Virus record (IMG/VR): IMGVR_UViG_3300031977_000291
Span: 1 to 21,504 of that record
DNA length: 21,504 nucleotides
Source of the DNA: a virus
Strand: one strand, 5' to 3'
Below, in pieces: positions 7,107-16,543 of the stretch (positions within the stretch are counted from its first letter, which is position 1; each line of letters begins with the position of its first letter). The notes beneath the pieces were generated by a model. The model worked only from the letters and a program-made list of their open reading frames with translations. It was not told the origin of the DNA and did not search any database. The translations under genes and the position numbers were made by a program.

Positions 7107-10100
7107 ATGTCAGCTATATTAGAAATAGGACTTGCACTTGCAGGAGATTATAGGCAGAAAAAAGACCAAAAAGCTGCCGCTAATTTAGCCCAACAAGAGG
7201 CAATTCAAGCCATACGAAAACAAGAAGCTGCCATAGATCTAAAAAGACAAGAGGCTTCTTTTGACTTACAAAAACAAAGTGCTTTAAAGACGCAAGATGA
7301 AGCCATAGCAATTCGTAAAGAAGAGAGGGACGACCTTAGAAAGACTCGTGAGTTAAAAGTACACACAATTATGTGGGGAAAGGGAAACCAAATTAAATCT
7401 GTTACGTACGGTCCCGCACAATTACAATTACCTCCCGGAGAGGGATGGACTCAGTTAGCCACTTCTATTGGAGTTGAGCCGGGATCAACAGGGCAACCCT
7501 TCTTAAAAAATACAGACTATCTAGAAGATATTCCTAAACCGTTGTACAACGTACGTGGGACACCTATGACTGCAGATGAAGCTACAGCAGACGCATCAAG
7601 GCGGTTAAGCCCTGAAGCCATGCTGCTATTCGATCCCGGTATTTCTATCGGTGAGCGGACTAGGAAGAATGGTAACAGAATCTTCAACGATGAGGAGTAC
7701 AAGCGTGTAGCAGGGTCTTTGCAAAAGACTGTTTTATCTGTTGTAAACGAGAATAATGAAATTACTACTGGAACTCTAGCTCAAGTTAGACCTATAGCTG
7801 AAGCTACAGGAAATGATATTATGGAGGTAACAACAGAGGTAGACAGTAGAGGCACTCCTCTAGGTCCATCCTCATCTAAGAAATTTAGCGGAGTTCCAGA
7901 TCCTAACCGTCAAGAAATTAACATAGTCTATGATGCGTGGATTCCAACAAAGAGCGGAGGAACAACGCAATTAAGTAACGTGACGGAAGATGAACTCGAC
8001 ACGGCTCTTGCAAAAAGAGGACTCGTTCGGAGTGATGTAGCGTTCGAAGCACAAAAAATTACAACAGATAAGTACACTAACGAGGTGCTTGGCATCGACG
8101 TATTCGAACGATACACACCAAAAGATGTGACATTTGAAAAAAGCGCAGTTGACGTGCTATTTCCTGACGGATCATTTTTGTCTGACATAAGCCCTACAGA
8201 TCTTGCCGCGCATTTACAGGTAAGAAGTTTAACCGAAAATCAAGTCACCGTTATCCCTAAAACACTAAAGTTTTTAAACGGTGAACCTAGTAGCACTATA
8301 TCTGGCGATATAAGGTATCCAAGCGGAATTGTTCACTTCGGTTTTGTAACTGAAAATGGTGAGCGTAAAAGAGTGCAAGCGGAAAGTCCTGCAGCACTCA
8401 AGCTTATGTTTCAAAATAATTCTACGTACGAATACGGAGGGTCTGAAGAGGGAGCAGGTGCTGAAAGGAAAACAACTCCAGCAGATGCTCGTACTGACGT
8501 TTTGTACTTTGGTCCTAATCTTCCCACGGAGGGTGCGCTAGGAAGCACACTGACTCAAGACGAAAAACGTGTCGCCCTCTCGTCAAGGGAAGTTAAAGTA
8601 GATCCCGTAACTCGTGAAATCATAGACACTGGAGATCGAAAGAATACTGAATTCGCTTTACTGCGTAGTAAAATGAACGTGCCTTTTTTACTAGAAGGAA
8701 CAGAAGTTCTTCTTGGGGCACCTAGTGACTTAGACATGCCTGTGCAGTTAGCACGAATGAACCTTAAACTTCAAGGATCAAACCTTCAGCAGCTTATAGA
8801 CAACAATCAATCAGAAGACTACATAAATGCGTTTGGTCCGTTAATTTATGGGCATGTATCAAGCATGGAAGCTCAAAGCAAGATGGACACTGGAGTAAGT
8901 ATTTTGGCTGGTAAAAGCGTCACTAAATACACTCTTGATATGTATCCAAACTTTGCAAAAATCCCCGGAATGAAAAAGTATCTGTTCAATATAGAACGAC
9001 AAAAAATAGGCTCATCAATAGAAAGTATTACCGAACAATTAGGTGAAAATGCAAACCACGGAGAAATTCCTATTGTTGCGGAAACAAGCACAAATCCAGC
9101 CACTATGGATGATGACAACAACGCACCAACTCCCACTCACAACGGGGCACAGTCTCTTGTGATAGGATGCAATGTGCCCGGACAATATGGTGAGTTTTGT
9201 AAAAAACGCTTGATACCCATAATGAACGCTGTAAATTCTGGAGTAGCAGAAGAAAACAAAAGCAAGTTAAATCTACTCAACTTGATGAATAAAGAGTTTG
9301 GTCCGGACGGTAGGCCCGTAACACAAATAAATGAGAATGGGGATGCAATCGTTCAGATTAAGCCAGTGCAACCCTTAGTTGATAAGCTGATGAGTTTTGA
9401 CAGCGAAGTTCTAGGGACGGATGAAACATCAGGAGCTAAAATTACATATCTTACCCGGTTTATAGATGCTGCAAACGGCAAGACAACAAATGCAACTGAT
9501 TTTGAATACATGTCTAGCTACGTTACGGCTGCTGGTAGTTTAAATGACGCGGTGATAGGTGTTGTTCCGTTTATAACCAGCATACAAAGCACACAGCTAG
9601 ATGGCACGACTTTTGTTCCTCCGGCACTAAGAGATGCCGCAAAACGAAACGGCATTGGTGAGTTTAGCACCAACATTGCAGACAGAAATTTTGTTGCACT
9701 AAGCGCAAAACAACTCAGCGCAAACAAGGTTATCGACTACTCCGGTATGTTAATTAATTCTTTGTACGATGCGGAAACGGGAACATATCGCGCATCCACT
9801 GGAGTGGGTGAACTAGAATTGACTGTACGAGGGCTGTTCTATTTGAGAGATGAAGCAGTATCTAGAGTTTCTGGATTCTTAAAAAATGGAAATGCTTCTG
9901 GAATAGCTAACACAATAAAGGACAACATCAATGAATACAAGGCCCGCATCCTAGAAGAAGCACGTGAAGTAAACCCAGCAGCATTTAACGAAGAAAACGC
10001 CCAAGCTCAAGCTGAAATTAACAAAATTATTGATGATATTGCTGAAGAAGCAGCAACAGCAGACACCGAAACAAAAAGATTGTATGCTGTTCGTCAGCTA

Positions 10101-10556
10101 TACATCGTATCTCTTGCGTATGAACTGTCCGCAACGATGCAGGGTGGAACAGGAGGTCGTACGATATCTGACCAAGACGTTGCCATCATACTCAGTGCCC
10201 TTCGTCAAAAGTTTACGGCATCTCCTGAGTCACAGGTTGCTGTCCTAGAGGAAGTACGACGCATTGCTAGGGACATCAACACTGACATGGGTTTTCAAAT
10301 GTCTCAAGATGAACAAACAGCAGCAGCGTACTACTTTGTAAAAGGTTTGTCCGCCGTTAACAATGATCCTCGCGGGTTCCACAAAACAATAACGGCATCA
10401 TCTGTTGCGGCTAGAATTAGAGGCAGCAGACCCGGAGGAAACGTGGATGATACAGGAATACTCAACACGATTAACCTGCAAAACGGAACTAATTACCAAA
10501 GTCTAGACGAAGTTCCTAGTGATATTATAGACGCAGCCCGTGGGTCCATCGGTTAA
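7107..10556 (+). CDS. Large putative internal virion protein (1149 aa)
   Basis: 1149 residues, with AAGG at 7095-7098 eight bases before the start. The N-terminus is a charged coiled coil (about 15-82, with IRKQEAAIDLKRQEASFDLQ). A long beta/alpha-mixed central part follows with no recognised enzymatic motif. Helical segments from about 930 include EILEEAREVN-like heptads and, near 1000-1030, LAYELSATMQGGTGGRTIS. The latter resembles a motif I associate with very large virion proteins of marine phages. Length, lack of enzyme signatures and position beside a second giant protein fit an internal or ejection protein; tail or baseplate components remain possible. There are few Cys (VIGCNVPGQYGEFCKKR near 690). 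Confidence 0.7.
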   Translation: MSAILEIGLALAGDYRQKKDQKAAANLAQQEAIQAIRKQEAAIDLKRQEASFDLQKQSALKTQDEAIAIRKEERDDLRKTRELKVHTIMWGKGNQIKSVTYGPAQLQLPPGEGWTQLATSIGVEPGSTGQPFLKNTDYLEDIPKPLYNVRGTPMTADEATADASRRLSPEAMLLFDPGISIGERTRKNGNRIFNDEEYKRVAGSLQKTVLSVVNENNEITTGTLAQVRPIAEATGNDIMEVTTEVDSRGTPLGPSSSKKFSGVPDPNRQEINIVYDAWIPTKSGGTTQLSNVTEDELDTALAKRGLVRSDVAFEAQKITTDKYTNEVLGIDVFERYTPKDVTFEKSAVDVLFPDGSFLSDISPTDLAAHLQVRSLTENQVTVIPKTLKFLNGEPSSTISGDIRYPSGIVHFGFVTENGERKRVQAESPAALKLMFQNNSTYEYGGSEEGAGAERKTTPADARTDVLYFGPNLPTEGALGSTLTQDEKRVALSSREVKVDPVTREIIDTGDRKNTEFALLRSKMNVPFLLEGTEVLLGAPSDLDMPVQLARMNLKLQGSNLQQLIDNNQSEDYINAFGPLIYGHVSSMEAQSKMDTGVSILAGKSVTKYTLDMYPNFAKIPGMKKYLFNIERQKIGSSIESITEQLGENANHGEIPIVAETSTNPATMDDDNNAPTPTHNGAQSLVIGCNVPGQYGEFCKKRLIPIMNAVNSGVAEENKSKLNLLNLMNKEFGPDGRPVTQINENGDAIVQIKPVQPLVDKLMSFDSEVLGTDETSGAKITYLTRFIDAANGKTTNATDFEYMSSYVTAAGSLNDAVIGVVPFITSIQSTQLDGTTFVPPALRDAAKRNGIGEFSTNIADRNFVALSAKQLSANKVIDYSGMLINSLYDAETGTYRASTGVGELELTVRGLFYLRDEAVSRVSGFLKNGNASGIANTIKDNINEYKARILEEAREVNPAAFNEENAQAQAEINKIIDDIAEEAATADTETKRLYAVRQLYIVSLAYELSATMQGGTGGRTISDQDVAIILSALRQKFTASPESQVAVLEEVRRIARDINTDMGFQMSQDEQTAAAYYFVKGLSAVNNDPRGFHKTITASSVAARIRGSRPGGNVDDTGILNTINLQNGTNYQSLDEVPSDIIDAARGSIG

Positions 10557-10568
10557 CAGGAAAATTTT

Positions 10569-10964
10569 ATGGTAGATATCTTAAACTCCGCAAATCAAAA
10601 CCTTCCACAACCTCCTCAACCAGAGGAGGAGAATACAGCGACTACTATTGAAGAGTACGCTGGGGAGGAGCAACTTGATTTACCAAAGCCTTTGCCGCTG
10701 ACTGATCCAAACCCTGAAGAACTAGCCACGTCAGAGTACCGTCTTCCCGGACAGATGACAGGATTGGGATACCTTCCAGTCAGTCTAGAAAAGAAACCTC
10801 CCCTCTCTCCCGCGTTGACAGGAGAAGTTACAAAAACACTCCAAGACATGCCGTTCACTGGGGCTGGATTTACTACTCAACGTGAAAACGTAATAGACAA
10901 AAGCAAAGTACAAAATATTGTAACAGTCAAAGAAGCGTACGATGCTGCTGGAATATCCCAATAA
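10569..10964 (+). CDS. Small acidic Pro-rich protein between the two giant virion proteins
   Basis: 131 residues. AGGA at 10558-10561 precedes the ATG by seven bases. The N-terminal half is Pro/Glu-rich and probably disordered (NLPQPPQPEEENTATTIEEY, then LPKPLPLTDPNPEE). A short ordered part may lie around GQMTGLGYLPVSLEKKPPL, and the C-terminus is helix-prone (VKEAYDAAGISQ). No family is recognised. Its place between two giant genes suggests a linker, chaperone or minor component of the same complex (inference). Confidence 0.7.
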   Translation: MVDILNSANQNLPQPPQPEEENTATTIEEYAGEEQLDLPKPLPLTDPNPEELATSEYRLPGQMTGLGYLPVSLEKKPPLSPALTGEVTKTLQDMPFTGAGFTTQRENVIDKSKVQNIVTVKEAYDAAGISQ

Positions 10965-10979
10965 GTATACGAAAAAAAG

Positions 10980-13900
10980 GTGATGAACGCCTCTGGATTT
11001 TTGGCTAGGGATACTACGGTAGCTCCAGATGCTGATGGTAACTACCCCATGAAAAGGTTTTCGTTTGCTCCGCTTGGTCCTGCTTCTTTTGCAGAACGAG
11101 AAAAACTTTTGAACAGCGGTCAAGCTTTGAGTCTAGAATACACAGCTACAAGTGGTACGGGGGAGCCTATACGTTCTACCGTAGCTATTCCGTTTGATAA
11201 AATTACAGAACAGTGGACTAAGCAGCCAGAAGAATTAGACTTGTTTTTTGAACAAGACTTACCTTTTATTGAAAAAGACAGTGGTTTACCTGACATTTTT
11301 GTGTCACGAGGAAGCAACAAAGAAACTCTCGACGCTGCGTTTGCAATGAAGTTTGTTGAATATTTTAGAAAACAAGGCATGAGCGAACGTAACATTGCAG
11401 GGGTACTCAAGCACCGCATATCCTTGAAACAACTTGTTCCCGCCCTAGAGGGCACTCCGTTTGGGTCAGCCATTGCATACGGGGACAAGAGTTTACTTGT
11501 AGGTTCAGCCACAGAAGCTTTACGCTTTGGTGCGGATGCTGTTACTTGGATGGTAGGCGAAGGATTTGAAGCCCTAACTCTGTGGAACGCCCAACTAAAT
11601 TTAGAAGGCATAGGAGGATACAATCTTAGTACACCGCAGGGAAGAGAAGCTTTGTATGATCGGTGGTTGCCCCGTCAAGCTGGCATAATACAGGATCATT
11701 ATGACTCAGTAGGCTTAGACGTTACATACGCCCACGCTGAACAACTGTCTAGATTTTTTTCTAGTCCCACCACTGCTCTTGCTACCATTGCCATACAAGA
11801 AAAAGCTGCAGGTACACTAAGTAGATTTGTAATAGGCTTACGTGGTGCAAAAGAACAACAAAGATTTAAGATATTTGCAAATGATATGCAAAAGAAATAC
11901 AAGGATATCACTCCTGAAGATATTATTATGCGGTATAAGGCAAAAAGAAAACAAGAAGTAGATACACCTCTTGGGTCTTTTTCTGTAAAGAGCGACGTGA
12001 TACACGACAAAATTTTAAAAGTTCCTTTGCTTGGAGTACAACGGGGAATAGCAGGAGCCGTAGATCTTGCTGCTAAACCTATAGCTGCTATAAACGGCTT
12101 TCGAACTACAAGCGCATTGAAGGCCGGGTTCCAATTAGAAGACGCCGCGTTACAGGTTGGAAAGCGTAACGAAGTAAATAGTTTTATAAGATACCGCAAT
12201 TCAAAAAAAAGAGAACGTATGGCTCTTCGCAACAAGATTGATCAAAGCGGAAAACCAGCTTCAATACAAGATCAAGAGAGACTTGATGAACTGACACGAC
12301 AGATAGACAGAAGCAGGGATGAACTCCGTAAAATTACAGCACTATCTGAAGTACCTGCGTTTATGCGAACTAGCACGAGTCTAGACGCCTCTATTATTTT
12401 AGGAGGTGCTGCAGGTAATATCATAGGCCAAAACTACGGTGGTGATGCTATGCTGTGGGAGTTTATAGGTAGCATGACAGGCATGGGTTTGTACGGCATG
12501 AGCAACGCAGGATCTGCTTTTATATTCGTAAAGGATATGCTTAGAGGAAGAAAAGATCTTGGAGTAGGTTCAGGAGACTTCATGGCCCTCATAAATGCAG
12601 TTCGTCTGGGCAAAAACATGAGAGGCATGGATGAAGATTTTGTGGCTGGAGTCATGGCCCGTGTTGAGTACTTCGATGGTTTATCTCAAGAGCTAGTGGG
12701 TAAGGGAGTGCCTTCTCAACTAACAATGAAATCAGCAGCAGGTATAATGAAGCTGTCCATACTGCAGACCTTAGAAGAGGGTATGCGTATGAATTTAGAC
12801 GCTCCCGGAACAGCGCAGTTTAGTGATGCAATGGCAGAATTGCAAAATATTAAAAACGCCTCTGGGGAATTGGTTGCGGAACTCCGTATCTTGTTTGAGC
12901 GTTTGGGACAAAATGCAGAGGCTAGAACAGAGGGATCAGGAGTTAAAAAGCTATACGATACTATTGAAGCTGCACTGGAAAACGCAAACGCAAAAAACAT
13001 GCAGTTGGAGGCCGACTTAGATTTCTTACAATCTAATGGGGAAGAGATAGCTAAAGCTATAATTACGGGCACTGAAGATGGTTTAGCACATAGCATGTCT
13101 GAAAACGCATACAAAAATATGCCTGATGTTATCTCCCGTTTAAAAGGAGAAAATATAACCTTTATCAATCCTCAAGATGCTTCAGCTATGAGAGAGCGTA
13201 TCATCACTACGTCAAACTCTTTTGCAGCAGAAATAACCGCTAAACTTACAGGCACAATACGAGACATTTTACCATCAGCGTACAGGACAAAAACAACAGC
13301 AGGGGATATTTTTACAGACGCAAAAACACAAAAAGCTTTGCCTCTTTATGAAAAGCCCCACGATTTGTTTGCACTGGGCGTAGAAAATGCGTACTCGACA
13401 GCGCACCAACAAGCAGCACTACCATACAAAGAATTGAATGGACAAGTGTTTAAGTTATCACCGGGGCCAAGCGGACAAAGAGTAACTGGGGTAGCTACCG
13501 CTGACGGAGGTAATCTCCTTGATCAAATCTTCATTGCGCTAGGTAAAGATACAAACCTAGAGCTACTAAAGGCTATGAGTCCTGACGCAGTAAACGCTAG
13601 TAAAATGAACAAACTTGTAGGCACGTTGAACAATTCTGCAAAGGGTGTGTTGATTAATTTAGCAGCAAAACGAGGCGTAGAAGTAGAAGATTTTATAGAG
13701 TCCGTGCAAGCTCGTGCTGGAGATAATCTCGCAAAGAATGTGCCCCTAGAATTAGCCGTTGTAAAATTTATGCGTGATGAAAACCTAGCAAAAGGAAGAG
13801 ACGTAGAAGTGTTTCCGCTAGATTTTCTACAGATAAAAGAAGCTAAAGAGGGGCTTGGACAACTTGCATTTCGTGCAGGTAAAGCGGGTAATACTGCAGC

Positions 13901-15581
13901 AGAGTCCGACTACTACAAGCTTCAAACAGCTACAGAAGAAACACTCAACAACTTCAGTGTAACAAGTGAAGACGGAACACGCATGAAAGTATTCGATTTA
14001 TTTGCTACCGTAACCACGCCTGATGGGCGCAAGGTTGAAGTGCCTGTTCGTGAGGCTCTAAGAATTGCAGACGCAGGATGGTCAGAATTTAACAACAGGT
14101 TTAGAAACGGCAACCCCTTAATATCAAAGTGGATGGGGACTGATACTTTTAAGGGAGAACCAAGAGTTTTTCGTACTCCTAGTCCTGATCATCCCGGATC
14201 TATGACGTATGGCGACAATCCTCCGATAACTTGGCTAGACGTACAAACATGGTCATCCAAAAATTCTGGAGATGCAACCAAAGACTTTGGATTTTTAAAA
14301 GAGGCGATGGGCACATTACAAGAAGATGGAACCCGTAAAATTGATCTACGCACTGAGGATGGAAAGTTTGTAAAAGAGTCCCTTGCAGCCACGTACAGGG
14401 AATGGTTGTTGGGACAAATAGAAAATGGTCAGATGACCTTCAAACAGTTTGATCAGCTATCAACTAGATATGAACAAATATTTACGGGAATAGATGAGGC
14501 TGGAAATGAAGTGCCTCTGCTAGACACCAAACGTATATTTAGGGAGTTTACAGATATTTATGAAGAGTCTGTAGGTGAGCTTGCATTTAACGACGCACAA
14601 AAACAGTACAAGAAAGTAGCGGAAGAAAATGCAAAAGAAGTAACCCGGCAGGTATCTTTGGTCAAAAGAGGTGTACAAACTTCCGTAGATTTCTTGCAAA
14701 GATTTAGCCCAGAAAACATAGATGCAAGAAAGGCAGCTAGTGTTCTCATAGAGGGTGGTCCTGAAAGAATTGCTGTTCTTAAAAAACATCTAAAAGAAAC
14801 TGCCAAGATGTCCGACGAAGAAGTAACGGAAGTTCTTCGCGCTGTAATAACTGACGCTATGGAGAACGCTGCTTTTACTCCTACAGGCACGTTCACTGCT
14901 AATACAGGAGCAAAAGGTATTACGGGAGCAACTCGTCTAACACCAGACTACGATTTAAATCTTCCTGAATTACGTAAGCTACTGGGGCTGGACAATCGTG
15001 ACGTTGCACAAGCTGTGGAAGAAGCAGTGGGAGCAGACGCATACAAAACATACATGTCTGTGTTAGCATTTTTATCTGAAGAGCAAACCAAATTAGATAA
15101 CCGCATCAGATTTACTGGCATACCTCGTAGTTTCTCAGTCGAAAGTTACATCAGTCGCTTTTACGCAATCAATAGAGGTGTAGTTAGCTTTAGGTATGTG
15201 GGAACTGAGGCTGTGTTACAACAAATGCGAAACAGAAATATGTCCATACTAACCCAAATTATACAAAATCCTAAAGTGGGTGAGTATTTTATGGAGATGG
15301 TTAGGACGGGCAAGCCTCTTCCATTTGAAAAAGAAAAACAGTTGTTTCAAATGCTCACTGTTGGTTTAGAAAGATACAACGCCACAAAACAACCTGAACC
15401 CGTAAGAATCCGTACTGACACAGGACACGAATTTACAATGGGCGCACCTACAGACGCTTTAAGAGTAGGTAGAACCGTAAGATCACGACAACAACTTTTA
15501 GAGATACAGGATAATCAACAGTCGGATGCACAAAGACTATTTGGAGCAGGTATGCCGATACAACCTCAAGGAGCAAACTAA
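10980..15581 (+). CDS. Giant putative internal virion / ejection protein (1533 aa)
   Basis: 1533 residues, the longest gene here. The start is ambiguous: GTG at 10980 is followed directly by ATG at 10983, and the AAGG just upstream is very close to both. The protein is largely alpha-helical and charged. A Gly/Ala-rich hydrophobic stretch (about 470-520, with IILGGAAGNIIGQNYGGDA and FIGSMTGMGLYGM) could insert into or span a membrane. Basic coiled-coil segments precede it (near 400-455). No lysozyme or transglycosylase motif (E..S or GLMQ type) was found by eye. Size, a membrane-active patch within a helical protein, and late-operon position fit a T7 gp16-like ejection protein functionally, without visible homology. 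The stop overlaps the next start by one base. Confidence 0.68.
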   Translation: MMNASGFLARDTTVAPDADGNYPMKRFSFAPLGPASFAEREKLLNSGQALSLEYTATSGTGEPIRSTVAIPFDKITEQWTKQPEELDLFFEQDLPFIEKDSGLPDIFVSRGSNKETLDAAFAMKFVEYFRKQGMSERNIAGVLKHRISLKQLVPALEGTPFGSAIAYGDKSLLVGSATEALRFGADAVTWMVGEGFEALTLWNAQLNLEGIGGYNLSTPQGREALYDRWLPRQAGIIQDHYDSVGLDVTYAHAEQLSRFFSSPTTALATIAIQEKAAGTLSRFVIGLRGAKEQQRFKIFANDMQKKYKDITPEDIIMRYKAKRKQEVDTPLGSFSVKSDVIHDKILKVPLLGVQRGIAGAVDLAAKPIAAINGFRTTSALKAGFQLEDAALQVGKRNEVNSFIRYRNSKKRERMALRNKIDQSGKPASIQDQERLDELTRQIDRSRDELRKITALSEVPAFMRTSTSLDASIILGGAAGNIIGQNYGGDAMLWEFIGSMTGMGLYGMSNAGSAFIFVKDMLRGRKDLGVGSGDFMALINAVRLGKNMRGMDEDFVAGVMARVEYFDGLSQELVGKGVPSQLTMKSAAGIMKLSILQTLEEGMRMNLDAPGTAQFSDAMAELQNIKNASGELVAELRILFERLGQNAEARTEGSGVKKLYDTIEAALENANAKNMQLEADLDFLQSNGEEIAKAIITGTEDGLAHSMSENAYKNMPDVISRLKGENITFINPQDASAMRERIITTSNSFAAEITAKLTGTIRDILPSAYRTKTTAGDIFTDAKTQKALPLYEKPHDLFALGVENAYSTAHQQAALPYKELNGQVFKLSPGPSGQRVTGVATADGGNLLDQIFIALGKDTNLELLKAMSPDAVNASKMNKLVGTLNNSAKGVLINLAAKRGVEVEDFIESVQARAGDNLAKNVPLELAVVKFMRDENLAKGRDVEVFPLDFLQIKEAKEGLGQLAFRAGKAGNTAAESDYYKLQTATEETLNNFSVTSEDGTRMKVFDLFATVTTPDGRKVEVPVREALRIADAGWSEFNNRFRNGNPLISKWMGTDTFKGEPRVFRTPSPDHPGSMTYGDNPPITWLDVQTWSSKNSGDATKDFGFLKEAMGTLQEDGTRKIDLRTEDGKFVKESLAATYREWLLGQIENGQMTFKQFDQLSTRYEQIFTGIDEAGNEVPLLDTKRIFREFTDIYEESVGELAFNDAQKQYKKVAEENAKEVTRQVSLVKRGVQTSVDFLQRFSPENIDARKAASVLIEGGPERIAVLKKHLKETAKMSDEEVTEVLRAVITDAMENAAFTPTGTFTANTGAKGITGATRLTPDYDLNLPELRKLLGLDNRDVAQAVEEAVGADAYKTYMSVLAFLSEEQTKLDNRIRFTGIPRSFSVESYISRFYAINRGVVSFRYVGTEAVLQQMRNRNMSILTQIIQNPKVGEYFMEMVRTGKPLPFEKEKQLFQMLTVGLERYNATKQPEPVRIRTDTGHEFTMGAPTDALRVGRTVRSRQQLLEIQDNQQSDAQRLFGAGMPIQPQGAN

Positions 15582-15868
15582 TGAAAACTTACACTAACGG
15601 CCAACGCAAAGGCATGATGTACGGCGGTGCTGCAAAGCGCAAGCCAATGATGTACGGCGGCATGACAACCAAAAAGAAACCCCGCAAGAAGGCTCAAGCG
15701 GGGGGCATGATGACTAGCACAATGACACAAAACGAACGTCAGAACAAGCGCATGAATATGAATCCCATGATGCCAATGATGGCTGGCGGAGGCAAGCTGA
15801 AAATGGTAAAGAACAAAGCCGGTGATATGGTTCCGTTTTACGCCGCAGACGGCAAAGGCAAAAGCTAA
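15581..15868 (+). CDS. Methionine-rich basic small protein with MMYGG repeats
   Basis: 95 residues, start ATG overlapping the preceding stop. Seventeen of 95 residues are Met. GMMYGG and PMMYGG repeat at residues 11-16 and 22-27, followed by KKKPRKKAQAGGMM and NPMMPMMAGGGKLKM. The protein is strongly basic with almost no hydrophobic core, so probably disordered and possibly nucleic-acid-binding or packaged. I have an impression that similar MYGG-type proteins recur in marine phages, but I know no function. Its codons (AAG, CGC, GGC) are more G/C-rich than those of the giant gene before it. It is the last gene of the + block, and its TAA overlaps the stop of the convergent gene. Confidence 0.72.
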   Translation: MKTYTNGQRKGMMYGGAAKRKPMMYGGMTTKKKPRKKAQAGGMMTSTMTQNERQNKRMNMNPMMPMMAGGGKLKMVKNKAGDMVPFYAADGKGKS

Positions 15869-16080
15869 ACGTACTTCGTTGACTTCTCCATAGCTTCATC
15901 TGACCAAAACTTCAAGTAACGCAACAGGGATGCTATTGAGTGCGAACCATCGTACTCTGGCATCCCCTTGTTCATTACACCCTCAAACTCTTCAGGCTTT
16001 ACTGATTCACTAAGCAACTCGACCTTTCCGTTGGGAAGTAGGTTTGCTTCGAACTTAAACAGTGACGCTTTGTTTGACAT
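15865..16080 (-). CDS. Unknown 71-aa protein, last gene of the minus-strand operon
   Basis: 71 residues starting MSNKASLFKFEANLLPNG. The frame stays open upstream to 16251, but the ATG at 16080 overlaps the end of the preceding gene by 26 bases, as elsewhere in this operon, and begins a normal-looking sequence; the upstream extension (LLTRLVRGYW...) does not. The protein has a beta-like N-terminus (FKFEANLLPNGKVELL) and a helical C-terminus with SLLRYLKFWSDEAMEKS. No family is recognised. Its TAG at 15865-15867 shares bases with the stop of the + strand gene. Confidence 0.68.
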   Translation of the reverse strand: MSNKASLFKFEANLLPNGKVELLSESVKPEEFEGVMNKGMPEYDGSHSIASLLRYLKFWSDEAMEKSTKYV

Positions 16081-16543
16081 CAGACAACTCACTAATAGGT
16101 AGATTATAACAATCGGCCTTAAACGTGAAACCGTTTGTGGGATCAATGTCGCCCCGTTTGTACTTTGTTGCCCTTGTGTAGAAGTCTGATTTAGGTATTG
16201 ATCCCAATATCCACGCACGAGACGTGTCAGTAAGAATACGAACAAAAACATAACTGTCGCAGTTTTGGTTGGTCCCGTGTGCAGCCACCGAACAATCGTA
16301 GTGTGGAAAGGGGCGGGTGTTGCAGCGTTTTGTCTTTACGTCAATACGCTCCCCGTCCCTCACCAAATCGTAGTCGTAGGTGTTAGACTCGTCCGCACCC
16401 ATAATGTCGGCTACAATTATCTCGCCTATTGCACCCACCACATGACTCAAGCTGCCTGTGATGCTGCCCTGTAGATTACCTACAGTGGCGGCTTTCTTTT
16501 TTGCGCGACTAATTATACTAGGCGTTATCTTCACTTGTATCAT
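16055..16543 (-). CDS. PD-(D/E)XK-like nuclease
   Basis: 162 residues from the ATG at 16543; a longer open frame to 16609 lacks a plausible start context, while GGAAGAG stands just upstream of 16543. An N-terminal helix with VVGAIGEIIVADIMG places E41 before YDYDLVRDGERIDVKTKR (57-73). E41, D57 or D59, and D68-x-K70 fit the PD-(D/E)XK active-site order of glutamate in a helix, aspartate, then (D/E)-x-K in the next strand. Three Cys (C74, C84, C95) and a fourth at C145 may have a structural role. Such proteins cut DNA; the substrate is unknown. It overlaps the upstream coil protein by 26 bases and the downstream 71-aa gene by 26 bases. Confidence 0.7.
   Translation of the reverse strand: MIQVKITPSIISRAKKKAATVGNLQGSITGSLSHVVGAIGEIIVADIMGADESNTYDYDLVRDGERIDVKTKRCNTRPFPHYDCSVAAHGTNQNCDSYVFVRILTDTSRAWILGSIPKSDFYTRATKYKRGDIDPTNGFTFKADCYNLPISELSDVKQSVTV

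Noticed and set aside
12716-13168. 150-residue minus-strand frame inside the 1533-aa gene, and similar ones
   Set aside because: Hydrophobic Ser/Phe-rich mirror of an Ala/Glu/Lys-rich helical protein, with no recognisable domain or start signal.
15838-15900. Possible bidirectional terminator between the convergent operons
   Set aside because: Only weak four- or five-base-pair stems were found (GCCG/CGGC at 15842-15853; AACG/CGTT after it) with no T-run, so no terminator is called.
16081-16251. Upstream extension of the 71-aa gene
   Set aside because: The extra residues are the out-of-frame reading of the PD-(D/E)XK gene; the ATG at 16080 fits the operon's overlap pattern.
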